This document shows positions 23,548 through 36,440 of a stretch of DNA of 64,000 bases, in pieces. Position 1 is the first letter of the stretch, and the number at the start of each line of letters is the position of its first letter. Origin of the DNA: Glandiceps talaboti (lineage: Eukaryota; Hemichordata; Enteropneusta; Spengelidae); the NCBI RefSeq assembly GCF_964340395.1, contig NC_135560.1, positions 14,093,098 to 14,157,097 on the forward strand, in the 5' to 3' direction. A program made the position numbers and the translations under genes. The notes under the pieces were generated by a model. The model did not search any database. It was given only the letters and a program-made list of their open reading frames with translations, and was not told the DNA's origin.

Positions 23548-23800
23548 CTGCACAGGAACTTATCATAACTTACTTTAATCTACATGTAGGTATTATTGTT
23601 ACTGCTGTAATGTAAATGTACATTAATAATTCTTTTTTGACACTGAAATAAAATCCAAGTTAAATATTTCCTGCATGCACTTTCAGTTTCTACATGTTGC
23701 AATTTCTGAAGGTGATTATCAATAATGAAACTTTTAGGTGAAAGTTGAACCACATGTAATGTTAGTGCTGTATTTTTACTTTACATGATCTGTTGTTTCC

Positions 23801-24163
23801 GAGTCTAGAAACTATACATGTGGGCTTGTTTCCTATGATCTTTCTCTCTCCACATATAGTGAAATGGACAAATTCGACTGAATAAATCTCCTGCTGGGTA
23901 AAGGGTGAACAGAGCATGTCAGTAGTAATCCATCACACATACTGACATTTGGTTATTTCGTTCAGTGTAGCACAAACTCGACCTCCAGCCTGGAAGTAAG
24001 TCACTTGAGGATGCAGTAATGTCATCAAGTCTATTTCAATGCTCCAATAGCTGTTGAGCTATTGCTGTCAGTAATAAGAATGTAATGTCATGCTAAATAC
24101 AGCCATTTGACTATACAGTGGAGAAATGTACAAAATGAACCCACATGTATAGTTCTAGACTAA
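23801..24163 (+). mobile_element. MITE family A copy 1
   Basis: Terminal inverted repeats of about 60 bases: AGTCTAGAAACTATACATGTG at the left and CACATGTATAGTTCTAGACT at the right, with AGTGAAATGGACA facing CCATTTGACTATACAGTGG inside. The interior carries GGTGAACAGAGCATGTCAGT and AGTAATCCATCACA, which recur in all other copies. Confidence 0.85.
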
Positions 24164-25785
24164 TTATTTCCAGAATGGGGAAAGGTTTGATAGTGATGAT
24201 ACAGGACCCCCAGAAATATAAATGCCAGTTTGGCGATGGTATTTTAATAGATTAGACCATAAAATAAGTGAGCAACCATTAAACTGAACACCAATAACAA
24301 TTACACGAATGGAAAAGTTCACTTTTTTTTTGCTATTTATAGGGAAAAAGGAAAGGAAAATGAAGCATTTCATTAAAGTTTAATAGGATGAAAGTGATAA
24401 ATTCACTGTGTATTTGACCCTGCTATTAGGCCTATTTCCTGAATAAACACATGAACAGGAACATCTATACATAGAAGTGTCAAGCCTATAAGGTCAATGA
24501 ACTTGAGTTCTTTGTTTATGATCTAAGAAAGTGATTTGCAACTCACATCCAAGGATAGTGCTGATGGTTTCACAATGACATAAATGGGAGATGCAGTGTA
24601 GTTTCCGTTGTGTTCAATGACAATGTAGACATGTATAGCATGGTTAACATGTCTTCAATTCAAAGACGAACTCTGCACCCTGGTAGTGTGCTTTGCTAAA
24701 TTACCATCTATTCTCTGAAGATAAAGTTTTATATCCAGAACAGAAACAGAGAATCTAGGCTTGCCATAACTGTAGAAAGAAAGGTTGTGCAGTGTGTAAT
24801 GTTTCCTGTCCTGTGCCAGAATATTTCAAACCACCGGATTCTTGGTACCTGAAGTAGAATTGTACTGTTTAGATGCGTTGTGAAAATACAGAACGTTCAA
24901 TTTCTTGATCAACATATAGACTTCTGTTCCATGCGCTACACATGTAGCTAGTACTATAGATGCGCCTGAGAATAAGTCAACCTTCTTATTCTATTTTGAC
25001 CCTCTCTAGTATGAGGTGCTATTGCAGGTACCGAGGATTGATAACCTAGAAATGAAAGTTCCAGATTGTCAAAAGAAATAGAACTCGGTGTAGAAGATGG
25101 TGAATGAGCATTGTTTGTGTGTTAAAATTAGTAAACATTTATTCTGACTGCCACTGTAAGCATGCCTACCCTGGGTTATTTTCGATGTCAAGGGTCATTA
25201 TCTTGCCATACTGTCAAGCGTGCTGAACATTTACACAGCTTCGCCGAGATAAATGGATGTTTTGTTAGTAGTCAGTATTGATATAGATGAACATTGTTCA
25301 TGTGACTTAGATAAAGTCAATTTAGATGTATATACTATTTATGTACATGTATACAAAATCTTTGGTTGGGGTCAGCCGCATATTCATTTACAGTTGAACT
25401 TCTAAAATAACCCCCCAAATAACCAAGGAACTTGTCTTTTGTCATACACTCCACTAGAAGATGTACTCTCTTTATTTTAGCATTAAGATTGTGTTGACAG
25501 ATGAAAGGCTACTGTGTTCTACTACTTTTTTTTTTTGCAAACAATACATTTGTATAACAGAGAACACTCCTTAATCACAGTGTAAGTTAATGCACATGTC
25601 AGCTATGTTGATGATTGATACTTGCACGTGTCAATGTTGTCAAAGCCCTTTGAAGAATACAATGGTTCCTGGCTATTTTAAGTCTCAGGTCTTGGAATCC
25701 ATCAACACCACCACACACTTACCAAGGGTCACAATGTAGTGGTGAGATACTAAATTATACATGTATATGAAACACATAACTTTTT

Positions 25786-26092
25786 AACATTTTACGCTCT
25801 GGTCGATGTTATCGCAGCATTAAGACATCGTCTGAACGTTTTAGGAAGAGTTTTTATCCCTCGGTAATCCGAATTTTAAACCAGTCATGATCAATCATTT
25901 TAATGTTTATTTAGATAATGTTCAGCCACTTTTATTTCCATTTACACTTTTAATATGGGGCGCTTGTGAAAAGTCATTTTCCAATGTTTTTTCTTTAAAC
26001 ACATGGCAATAAAGTATCTGTATCTGTATCTGTATCTGTATCTGTATCTGTATCTGTATCTGTATCTGTATCTGTATCTGTATCTGTATCTG
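25786..26092 (+). mobile_element. 5'-truncated LINE 3' end with (TATCTG)13 tail
   Basis: Codons 25786-25890 encode the last residues of an ORF2, including RSIKTSSERFRKSFYPSVI and RILN followed by a stop. This is the usual C-terminal form of many non-LTR retrotransposons (R...RF+.SF.P..I..LN). After about 120 bases of 3' UTR comes AATAAAG and exactly 13 perfect TATCTG units (26015-26092), read as the element's microsatellite-like tail. The rest of the element is missing, so it is inactive. Confidence 0.75.
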
Positions 26093-26114
26093 TGAGTATA
26101 TGAGGTAAATATTG

Positions 26115-26285
26115 TTAAAGGCTAGGGTTTCAATCCCAGGTTCTCACATTAGTGTTATCTTATCAGTGGAGCCATGATGATTACATAGGATTATTCTTTT
26201 GTTCTGGACTAACTTTTTCTATAGCTTTGTCAGACAACTGTTTTTCATACCTAATGTTCAATTCTTTTTCAAAGTGGGTCTTTAA
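26115..26285 (+). mobile_element. MITE family B copy 1 (TTAA-bounded)
   Basis: Begins TTAAAGGCTAGGGTTTCAATCC and ends AAAGTGGGTCTTTAA, so both ends carry inverted TTAAAG. It shares CAATCCCAGG, TTCTTTTGTTCTGGAC and CTTTGTCAGACAACTG with the copies at 53267 and 54695. Confidence 0.75.
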
Positions 26286-28165
26286 TATGCAAACAGTAAG
26301 AGACTGAAAAAAATACCAGAGATGGGAGCTGTAGTGACACCCTTGACATAACTAAAATCTCAATTTGACAAGGCATGTCTTACTCTTAGTGAGGGTTGGC
26401 TCTACTAGTACCGGGTAGTAGTATTTTTTGCTTTGATGCTGTCATGTGTAGTTTTTTCATGTAAGTTCAAATATATGTATCATTTATGTTCATATAGTTT
26501 TATTAACTACATGTATGGTTTAATTAAGGATAACTTCAATTGTTAATTGATATGAAACATTATTTGTGCCTTTTGGAGAGGAACAGTTCAGTAACTTTAA
26601 TTCTCTTGTGACTAGTTTATTTTAAATAATTTATATTTATTTACAAACAATCTCAGTTGTTAATAGACGTGTCAATGACCGATTAAAAGAAATGGCAGTT
26701 ATTTTCACATTAATGCTGTAATGTCTATTTTATCGTTTCCGTGAACATACTGTAATGTATTGATTTATACAGACTTGCTTCACTTCAGTAAATGTAGTTT
26801 AAAAGTAACTGTCCAATCGGGGATATTTTGCACACTTGAGCTGACTGCTTTTTAGTGTTTGAGTCTAGGAACATCTCAAGAGAGAGAGAATCGTGCTAAA
26901 GACCGCCTGAGGTTGAATGAGTTGATTGGCTGTCTGGTTTCTGTGACGTTGATACTAATACTGTAATACGTATGTCAGTGAACCTATTCCCGTTGTAAGA
27001 TTTCCACAAGACTAAATGGATTCAAGTCAACCAAAGGTCAGGGAAAACCAAACTACTGTCTGTCATAAAATACTGAAATATCACATACATTAGTTATGAA
27101 ATAATATCAATCAAGACGTTTCATATTTCACAAAGGAGTTGTGACGGTCTCCTAACTGGAAGGGTTTTCATCCATGGTGAGAAAAAGGGGGAAATGTAGT
27201 GAATTTAGCCATTTCCTCAATGTTCAATTATATGTTTTTTGTTTTTACTTTTACTGGAAGAGTTTTTATCCCCAGTAACATTTATAGGATTATACATGTT
27301 ACTAGGATAAAAACTCCTCTCGAAAAATTTCAAAGGGAACTCTATGGAAAAATTTATGAAATTGGTTCATTTCAACCCAATTTTCCTTCCATTGTACTTG
27401 AAGTGGTATGACAGATAGAATGACTTTAATCATTTAATTCATGTCAATTACAGTATTGATGCAGTTTTTTTGAGGATGAACATACAGGTGGTCAATTTTT
27501 AAGAGGATATTGTTTTAGTACGTATTATATAATTATTTCAACATTAATGGTGATATTTTAGTCCATATTTTATGATTCATGCTGAATGTATGTAGATAAT
27601 TATTTAAATATGTGAAAGAAAAATGTCAATAATTAGGAGATGGTAATATTGTGGTACAATTATCTTTAATACATGTATCTGTTATATTGTCTTTTCAATC
27701 GGTTGGTAATTAGTACCACTTAGCAGCACATGCATCTTTTATGCATATATTACTATTAGTGTGAACAGTAAGCTATGGACTTGGTTTGTACAACCCGTGA
27801 AAGTCAATTTTATGAAAACTGGAAATGTTATACCATTCATCATAGTGTGATGTGGAGTAATGATGAGAAATTCAGTGTATCCATATCCAGGCAGACCTAA
27901 ATATCTTCCTGGCACCATGGAAGTGGACGTCAGCAAAGATAATATGATGTTTAAACGTTATCGCCCCCAGATAAAATGAAAACTGGGCAGTGATACATGT
28001 ACAATGCATTATCTTTCTTAGATTAGGTATTTATCTCAAACTTCAAAGCTCATCGCTTTTTCTGTGCCATTTCCATTTCTTGAGACTTGCAGTAACTGTA
28101 TTATCCAGATTTCTATGTCATAATTTCTTGTATATAACCATTTCATTTTTCATTAATACTCATCG
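26286..28165. other. intronic sequence with a 22-bp hairpin
   Basis: No gene recognised. At 27256-27320 the arms GAGTTTTTATCC + AGTAACA and TGTTACT + AGGATAAAAACTC are separated by about 17 bases, giving a stable stem with a two-base bulge. Confidence 0.4.
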
Positions 28166-28169
28166 CATA

Positions 28170-28297
28170 TTGTATTGCATTGTATTGTATTGTATTGTAT
28201 TGTATTGTATTGTATTGTATTGTATTGTATTGTATTGCACTGTACTCTATTGTATTGTATTGTATTGCTATTGCTATTGTATTGCATTGTATTGTAT
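28170..28297. repeat. (TATTG)n pentanucleotide microsatellite
   Basis: About 25 GTATT units with interruptions (GCATT, GCACTGTACTC, GCTATTGCTATT) toward the 3' half. Confidence 0.95.
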
Positions 28298-28392
28298 ACA
28301 TCTCTTGCCTTCACTGCTCTCTTAAATATTGAGTCATTCCACTTTTGGGTTGAGATGAGAAGTGTTTTCTATCTAGTGCATATAGTTAGTCT

Positions 28393-28755
28393 TAGCTCTA
28401 GTAACTATATGTGTGGTCCTTTCTATGATCTCTGTCTCCACATATAGACAAACGGACAGATTCTGCAGCTGAAAATCTAGCTAAAAATCAGCTGGGGAAA
28501 GGGTGAACAGTGCATGTCACCGTAGTAATCTGTCATTGTATCACACATTGACAGACAGTTGTAATTGGTCACTCAGTTTACTACAAACTCACATAACGAT
28601 GTGATAACCTCATCATGTTAATATCAACTGCAATAGCATTAAACTACCACTGTGAGTGGTAAGAACAGGATGCTGTGCTAGAGAAATCCATTGGACTATA
28701 AGGTGGAGTGAGATCATAGAAAAGAACATGTATACAGTATACACTATACTAACCA
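28393..28755 (+). mobile_element. MITE family A copy 2
   Basis: Same order as the copy at 23801: TCTAGTAACTATATGTGTGG, TCCACATATAGACAAACGG, an interior with GGGGAAAGGGTGAACAGTGC, then CCATTGGACTATAAGGTGG and a degraded right end. The right terminus has decayed more than the left. Confidence 0.75.
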
Positions 28756-30761
28756 TTCCCAAGCTCCCCTGTCACACAAATCAGTCTTGTAACTCATAAC
28801 TACTTCAATCTATTAAAGGAGCAATTTTCTTGTTCGTTAGAACTCAGTGTGCTATATCTAGATCTTGCAGTTAATTGCTCATCCATGGATTGTTCTTATT
28901 TGAGTCGAGACTAACCGTATTATGTCAATCTAGTTGCTCCTAGTCATTCTACATATGGCGCCATCAATTGAATTCTTTGTTTGCCGCGGGTAGGTTTGTT
29001 AGTAGATTTAGAATAGATTGATTTTTTTTTAAATTTCCATACAAGGCCGTATTTCATATTGTGGTAAATAAAAAATCAGTACTACTGTAAATGGAAAGAA
29101 TATCGTCAGAGAAACTACACATATTTCTAAATTATATAGCCAATCAAACTTTGGCATTTGACATTTATATTTCACCAATGTAGTAGATTTAGGTACAAAC
29201 AAAATGAATCAATAGAAAAGTGAATTTTATACATGACATTCTGGCATTGTGGGTTTTTTGCTATGTTTGTCGTTTCCCATGTCTGCCTGGTAGGTTTTGG
29301 GGAAATTCAAGGACGGCAAACAAAGTATTTAAAATGATGGAACCAAATGAATAATTCCCTATCTCAGCTAAGACTTGTATAATGTTAGATCTACAAGTAC
29401 ATGTATCTCCTAAAAGAGAGGGAGGGACAAAGTGAGATAGAAGAACGAGAAGATAAGAAACATGATGTGTCAGTTATCAGATACAGCTGCTGGTATTACA
29501 ATAATGAATAATGGATACCGTAGTTTATTAATAATGTTGGCATGGCAACAGAAAAAACTCCCACTGGGTCTGTGATGCATGGAGGTTGAGGAGGTAGTAA
29601 GTGAAACATGTGCAGAATGATAATTAGCATACAGTGAGTGTTTGAAAGCCCACATGACTCACATAGGATTTAACTAGACAAACTTATTAATATTTCATAA
29701 ATTACGATAAGTTTTACGCGTGGGTGTACAACAGGAAGTAAAATATTGAATACAAACTGTTTAAATCTTAATTTAGCCTACGTTCTCTAAAGTATTCTGT
29801 GAAGTGTCAAATCTTTTTTTTTTAAATCTATTTTTTATCATTTCACCAAGGCTTCTTTAGCTTTCCTAGATTTATGTACCGATAAAGAAGACTCATTTAA
29901 CTTCCAGTAGCTGAAAAAATTGTACTCAAACGAACAAATATGTTTCGAACTGTGTGCCTTAATTTATTGAAAGACAATTTTACTTTTGTTGGTCAAAATG
30001 ATAAAAACTAGCCAGTCACCCACCACACAGTGGGAGAGCACCAGAGTTTGGTAGGGTCATAATATGTGTAACACCAGTGACACGTCAATTTGGGAGAGGG
30101 TACACTGGTTGGGAAGCAGTGAGAAATATAATACTTAGGAAGGTATGTGAAAATCATGCACAGGTCAGTGCAATGCCAAAAGAATTGAGAGCATGTTCTA
30201 TGATATGAGACTAACAGAGAGAGTAATACTATGAATGATTTAACCTACATATGAATTCATCCGATTAAGTTTCACCCCAGTTATGATTACATCTGTCATC
30301 TACAATGAATTTCATGTCAATTTACATACGTTGTGAACATCTCAAGAGTGTTGAGTTCTGAATAGCTAAATTAAACTCCTGGCCAGTGAAAATAATTTTG
30401 TATGATTTAATGTCAAAAGTTAATAAGTGTGTTGCTTTATTTTGGCACGGTCCAGTGAACAGGTCTTATAGTGGTAATCTAAATAAATGTTAGTTTTAAA
30501 AATTGCGTCCTGTTACCACTGTCACAAAATTTCATGTTTTCCTCACACAGGTTTCATCTTTGGGTGAAGTATGCGATGCCAAAATATGCGATGTTTCATA
30601 TTTTGCACCATTCATTTAGCATGGTATTTGAAATATCACTTTTAGTGATGTCACTCATTTCATGCAGTTTTGGTGTTACTTGAGTGTCCAGTTTTGTTAA
30701 CACAGTTGTGTTGTCTGTTTCTTCTCTCACTGGGAAAGCAGAAAACACTTACCTAGAACCG
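28756..30761. other. intronic sequence without recognised features
   Basis: No exon-like frame, repeat array or matched element. Confidence 0.4.
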
Positions 30762-31136
30762 TAGTCTAGAAATGATATGTGTGGGCTCGTTTTCTTTGAT
30801 CTCTCTGTCTCCACTGTAAAGTCAAATGGCTTTCTCTAGCATGACATTCCACCCTGACCATCGACAGTAGGATACAAATGTAGTTTGGCGCATTGATATA
30901 AATGTGGCAATTTTATCGCGTTCTCACTTGACTTACTGGAGGTTGAGTTTGTAGTAAGCTGAACAAAGTAACCAGTTACAACTGCCTGTCAGTGAGTGAT
31001 GGATTACTACTAACATGCCCTGTTCACCCTTTCCCCAGCAGGAGAGATTTAGCTAGATTTTTGGTAGAATTTGTCCATTTGACTATACGGTGGAGAGAGA
31101 TCATCGAAACTGACTACATGTATAGTTACTAGACTA
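30762..31136 (-). mobile_element. MITE family A copy 3
   Basis: Terminal repeats TAGTCTAGAAATGATATGTG and CATGTATAGTTACTAGACTA. The interior is reversed relative to the other copies (GGATTACTACTAACATGCCC, TGTTCACCCTTTCCCCAGC), which fixes the orientation. Confidence 0.8.
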
Positions 31137-32209
31137 CTAGAACCTGTACTCATACCAAGACTCGCTGTCTAAGATAACAGCTTGGATTCTAGGGTATTGA
31201 CACTAATGGTTACAGTGACTGTACTTTACTTTTCATCTAAAGGTTTCTAACTCCAGCAATATCACATGTGGAGGCTATATTTAGAATGTCAAATGATGTG
31301 AAACAGAATATATCAACAACTGTGTGTAGTCTGCGTAACATCTTGGTGAGTGTGATGATGATATTGCAACATCAAACCCCATCATGCCAGTACGAGACTG
31401 GCTTCTGTTCCTGCTCAACCAAAGATGCACATTATTTGGATTAGCAGCTTCTAGATATTGTATAAATTGGAATAAACCTATGTATGCAGATTTATTTTGG
31501 CATCTACTGTATTATTTATGCCTTTTTAGGAGAACCTCTTGGCACTCTGTCGAATTTGAATATCTAGAGTTTGATCTGAGTATCACTGAGTGAAATAGAG
31601 CGAGCTCTTAAAGTTACAAGCAAATGCAAAGAATGAAATGTCTACTGCAGTTCATCAAGTTCATGACATACTGAACTTCTGTGCAACTCAAAACTAAGTT
31701 CTCTCACAGCATCACATTCCATTGACTAAACCTTTAGTCTTATCAAATGTAGGACAGGGTATACTCTAAGCAATGAGTTTGATAAACATGATGCTTTACT
31801 GCACTTTTCACAAAGGTTTACAGTAGTCCTTGGTATTGAAGCAGCTGTTAAACCTGCGCTAACTGTAACTGGGGCATTATTATTTTGATCAGACAACAAA
31901 CAATATGTTGACTAAAAATGATTAAAATACCACTAATTAGACATTTTATATGTCAGGTTTGAGGCTATGTTATGTATACATACATGTAAGTAGTATATAG
32001 GAAGAAGTTGGAATTGTGACTCAACAGATATTTGGATGCAGACCCAAAAATCAATTTGATTGGATATATTGCACCATACTATGTATACAGCTACACAAAT
32101 ATTTACCCACAGATGATTCAATACTGTTTAGGATGTACGATATTACAAGTAAGTCACTATATCTAACAAAGCAGTTTCAAAAAACTTTCTAGTTGCAGCT
32201 AGTGGAGGT
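31137..32209. other. intronic sequence without recognised features
   Basis: An open frame of 69 codons at 31384-31593 has no homology I know and no splice support. Confidence 0.35.
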
Positions 32210-32385
32210 TTAAAGACCCACTTTGGATAAGGATTAAAATCTAGATATGAAGAACGTTTGTTTGGCAGAGCTATAGAAAAGAGTGGTTGGTCTTGAACAA
32301 AAAAGTCATATATAAACCTCATGGCTCCGAGCACTGATACGATAACACAAGTGCAGTGACATGGGATTTAAATATGGGCCTTTAA
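32210..32385 (-). mobile_element. MITE family B copy 2 (TTAA-bounded)
   Basis: On the plus strand it reads TTAAAGACCCACTTTGGATAAGG to ATATGGGCCTTTAA. Reverse-complemented, it follows the copy at 26115 word for word (GTTCAAGACCAA, CTATAGCTCTGCCAAACAAACG). Both TTAA ends are intact. Confidence 0.75.
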
Positions 32386-34447
32386 AACTATCTACTATAT
32401 ATTATATTGCACATTGAGAAAGAGTTTGTAAGTTTGAAGAAATATCTGTGTTTGATGATTTGTTGATCCATTAACAGAAATTGGAGGCGGAGTGAGGGGG
32501 AGGGGGCATAAAAAGAAGAGATTCTGAGCGCCATCTTTGAATGAATTAGGAGAAAGAACAAAGTTCCAGGTGTAGGTCATTGTATGCAAAGTAGTTTGGA
32601 AAGAATGAATAAATCACAATTGCTTAGACTGTTTGACAGATTACCAAATTCAATTAAGTCAGGATTATATAATAGTACACAGAGATTTGATAAACAACCC
32701 AAGGTCTACCAAGATGCCAAGGTAGACATTTGTCAAAAACAACAAATCGTTTATCATTCTGCATGTGATAAATAAAGAAAGCTTATGGTTGAAAAACATG
32801 GGTGCGGATAACCTGCATCCCTTGACATTTCACAATGCAGTACATCAGAGATGAGGAAATTTTGAGAAGAAATTAGGATGCAGTTACCATGGGAGCAGAT
32901 TGTTGCCAATGAAATGAGATAGATAAAACGTTAAAGTCACAATTAAAAGATGATTCTAACCTTTACACCGTTTGATATTTTTTTGAACAGTTCTTTGTAG
33001 TCATATTTGTAGTACAGTATGGGTAATTCTATTTTCTTTCAAAGAGTCTGAATACCAGCTCTTGAAAAGTCATCTTAAAATGTTCAAATTTTAGCATTGT
33101 TGGGCGTTTCATTACAGGTAATCTTAACGAAATGTAGGAATGGTTCCAGGTCACTTAGTCACAAGTTAGTGTTTGTGTTTCAGTCATCCCTCAGACATGC
33201 TTGGATTGTCTTTGTTTCAACTCTTGGCAGTGTGTTATTGTTTAGGGACACATCCCTTACCTTTGCAATGACTTTCTTTTTGATTTATTGGACTTCTGAT
33301 GGTACTTTACCTGTATTTGTGTTAGCAATTGGTACTTTTGATGAGGGTGCGTGAAGGCCACTTCACTGAGGTACGAGTACACGAGTACACAAACCTATTT
33401 GGCGCTCATAACTCAATGACTTTACCTTGTACTAGGTACTCAGGATTGTAAGAATTTCTGAAATTTTACTTTGTTTATTTATTCATTTATTAAGAAATAA
33501 TGATGATAAATGAGAAAGAGCAAATACAAAGCTTCCATGTGTCTGAAGACTATAAATGTATATATACAATCAGTAAATCTTGAGTATTTCCACCAAACTT
33601 GAACTGAAAGTGTGAAAAGCAAGGTCAGGGTCAAGGCCACTGAGTAGGTGAGCCCACTTGCATATTTGGGAAATCTTTCTTTCTCTATATTACAATGCTT
33701 CTAGCATTCCATACATTAATCCCATCATATGAAATAGTCTGGATTGAAGTGTTTTCCCATTCCTCAACTATCCTTTGTGATCGGTTGAAGTTTACCGAGA
33801 GCCTGCAAACTACTGCATTGCATCGTAGACCCTCATCATAGAACCCTATGATTGCATGCGTGAAAGTTGAATTTGAGGACATTACATGTATGCACAAATT
33901 GAAAGGGAGCATATTAAAGCTTGGGGTTGGGAATGATGAATGTAACAGAGTTTAATAGCTGTTCTCATTTATTTTGGATGGCGTGGGTAGCTTAAATTAG
34001 GGCCAATTCATGTTGTTGGATAGGGACATCCCTTCAAAATTATGAAATGTCAGACAGCAAGGTATTATTAGTAAAAAGATTACATAACTATTTGTGAGAT
34101 TTTTGAACAGGATATTTCAAAGATCATGTGTAGGTGTAATTGAGATTTTCTATATATCATCCCCCAGAGAGAATTTTATCTGACAAATGTCAGCAGAACA
34201 AAACTACACAGGACTACTGCAATTTGATAACTGTAGTATAGAAGATATATGTTGGACAATGGACCTGATGTGAAATTTACCTTAGAAGTGTTAATAGGTA
34301 TAACGCTTACAAAGGCTTTGAACACTTCGGTGAATCAAAGAAAAGCATCCAAATTTCAAAGTTCAATCTCTCCTGAATGGATTAGTTGTCTAGGTCTGTG
34401 TACATGCAGTGTTCGGCATCATCACCCTTGCTAGATATCGCCATATT
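32386..34447. other. intronic sequence without recognised features
   Basis: A purine-rich stretch occurs near 32480-32510. Open frames at 32584-32775 and 33097-33354 have no recognisable domain. Confidence 0.35.
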
Positions 34448-34935
34448 TACAGCTGTTACAGGATGAGCATGCAGTTTGGATTAGACGAGATATCAAGTTC
34501 TGTGAGACCAGCCACAAGCTTTTATATTACAGCCTTTATAAGATGAGCATGCAGTTTGGATTAGACGAGATATCAAGTTCTGTGAGACCAGCCACAAGCT
34601 TTTATATTACAGCCTTTATAAGATGAGCATGCAGTTTGGATTAGACGAGATATCAAGTTCTGTGAGACCAGCCACAAGCTTTTATATTACAGCCTTTATA
34701 AGATGAGCATGCAGTTTGGATTAGACGAGATATCAAGTTCTGTGAGTCTGGCCACAAGCTTTTATATTACTGCCTTTATAAGATGAGCATGCAGTTTGGA
34801 TTAGACGAGATATCAAGTTCTGAGAGTCTGGCCACAAGCTTTTATATTACTGCCTTTATAAGATGAGCATGCAGTTTGGATTAGACGAGATATCAAGTTC
34901 TGAGAGACCAGCCACAAGCTTTTATGTTACAGGCT
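34448..34935. repeat. 80-bp minisatellite, six copies
   Basis: Units start GATGAGCATGCAGTTTGG at 34461, 34541, 34621, 34701, 34781 and 34861, an exact 80-base period. Two internal units share the variants GTCTGGCC for GACCAGCC and TACTGCC for TACAGCC, so variants have spread between neighbours. The near identity of copies marks a young, probably length-polymorphic array. Confidence 0.97.
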
Positions 34936-35028
34936 GTCAGTCAAAAAAACATGAATCTAATGACTTCCTTTGCCTGTGAGTGTGACAATACAACAATGTT
35001 AGTTGATTGTAACTTTTGTATCTGTCCC

Positions 35029-35127
35029 TAGTCAGGATGCCAATGTAGTCTGTAACTTACCCAAGTAATGACTTTGACTATACGTGAGTGGAGGGGTAAA
35101 TCATATACTGATATAGGGACTAGACTA
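35029..35127 (+). mobile_element. MITE family D, short copy
   Basis: TAGTCAGGATGCCAATGTAG joined to GACTTTGACTATACGTGAG and GGGACTAGACTA. Compared with the copy at 19323 most of the middle is missing. Confidence 0.65.
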
Positions 35128-35764
35128 GTCTGTATGTCCCTGAGTAAGGACAGTTTCATTCATGATTCAGTCAGTCCCATTAGATTGTAACTGAATGATT
35201 GTTTTGTCTAGGGGGCTAATGATAATGATAATGGTGAGTAACAATTGAGCTGATGAATTGAAGTTTGCTGGGTGCCAGTGTCTAGATCTCATCAAACATC
35301 CCATAATCATTCTATCGTAACTGCTCACACTTTGACAAAGGGTTTTCACTTTAAGGATTTACACCCTACTATGTCAAATCGGGTAAATCCTGTTTCCCCA
35401 TATACCTGGTACAGGCACATGTTGTACATAGGAAATCCGGTATTATGTCGTTTGAACCCAAAATAGATTTCACTTTGAGCAGCACAATATTAGTAACTTG
35501 TTATAAAAGTATCTCAGACCAATGTGGTTTCTTTTACATTCGTATGATTACCAAACGTTATCGCGGTAGCTCCATGGACATTATCGTCTTTTGTCGAGTG
35601 CAAGTGTCCTGTAATTCATTTGAAGTGTATTGAGTAGACCAGTAGACTAAATATATACAATAGCGTAATTGACTTTATAATACATTCACAGACAGACATA
35701 ATCAGCACATCTTTAAACTCTGTAAAGGTGGATTATGTGTATGTATTGAAGACGGTCATTTGTG

Positions 35765-36116
35765 TAGGACTTTAAGGTGGAGATGTACAAAAGCAAGATT
35801 TGAAGGGTGACATGAATAAAGTTTACTCTGTGCTGTTATACTCCTTGCTAACATGTCTATATAAATGTTATGCCCCAATATTTTTCTTCGTTCAGCCAAA
35901 GAAAACACAAGTGACCTATAAGGGGACCCTTGTCGCTACAAGTCGCTAGACAAGTAGTGACAACCCTTAGGTCACGAGTATTTTCAGTCTGAATGTAGTA
36001 TATAGGAGAATAACATTTAGATAGACATGTTAGGAACGAATATAATAGCATGGAGTAAACTTTATTCATGTTATCCTTCAAATCTTGCTTTTGTACATCT
36101 CCACCTTTAAGTCCTA
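35765..36116. mobile_element. 352-bp foldback element with almost complete inverted arms
   Basis: The left arm starts TAGGACTTTAAGGTGGAGATG; the right arm ends CATCTCCACCTTTAAGTCCTA. The two agree over the first 70 bases with only a few differences (including AGATGTACAAAAGCAAGATT), and with more divergence all the way to the centre, where GTGACCTATAAGGGGACCC faces ACCCTTAGGTCAC around a short GTCGCTACAAGTCGC loop. The ends are compatible with a TA target duplication. No coding capacity. Confidence 0.88.
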
Positions 36117-36370
36117 TACCAGCGCCAGTAATATCGAAGAAAAATCGGGGGAAAGTAATGGCAATTTTGAATGTTTCAACTCATTTCGAACACAGTAGAA
36201 CCAGTGACGTAGACACGTGTTGTTGTGATGTAGAACAACCAGAGTATATATTTCACTTTTTTTTTCAACTTGGCTCACGGATGGTTTAGTAGTATGAAGT
36301 ATACTAATAATTGTAACTGTTGTTAGTTTATGAAACAGTGAGTCGTACATTTGTTCAGAGTATTATTTAT

Positions 36371-36440
36371 TAGTCTGGATGCCAACTGTGGTTCTAGAGA
36401 GAAGGTATAATCATAACGATACTGTATAGGAACTAGACTA
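36371..36440 (+). mobile_element. MITE family D, short copy
   Basis: TAGTCTGGATGCCAACTGTGG joined to CATAACGATACTGTATAGG and AACTAGACTA, 70 bases in all. Confidence 0.65.

Noticed and set aside
34448-34935. 80-bp regularly spaced repeats as a CRISPR-like array
   Set aside because: The repeats are directly tandem without unique spacers, and the DNA is eukaryotic.
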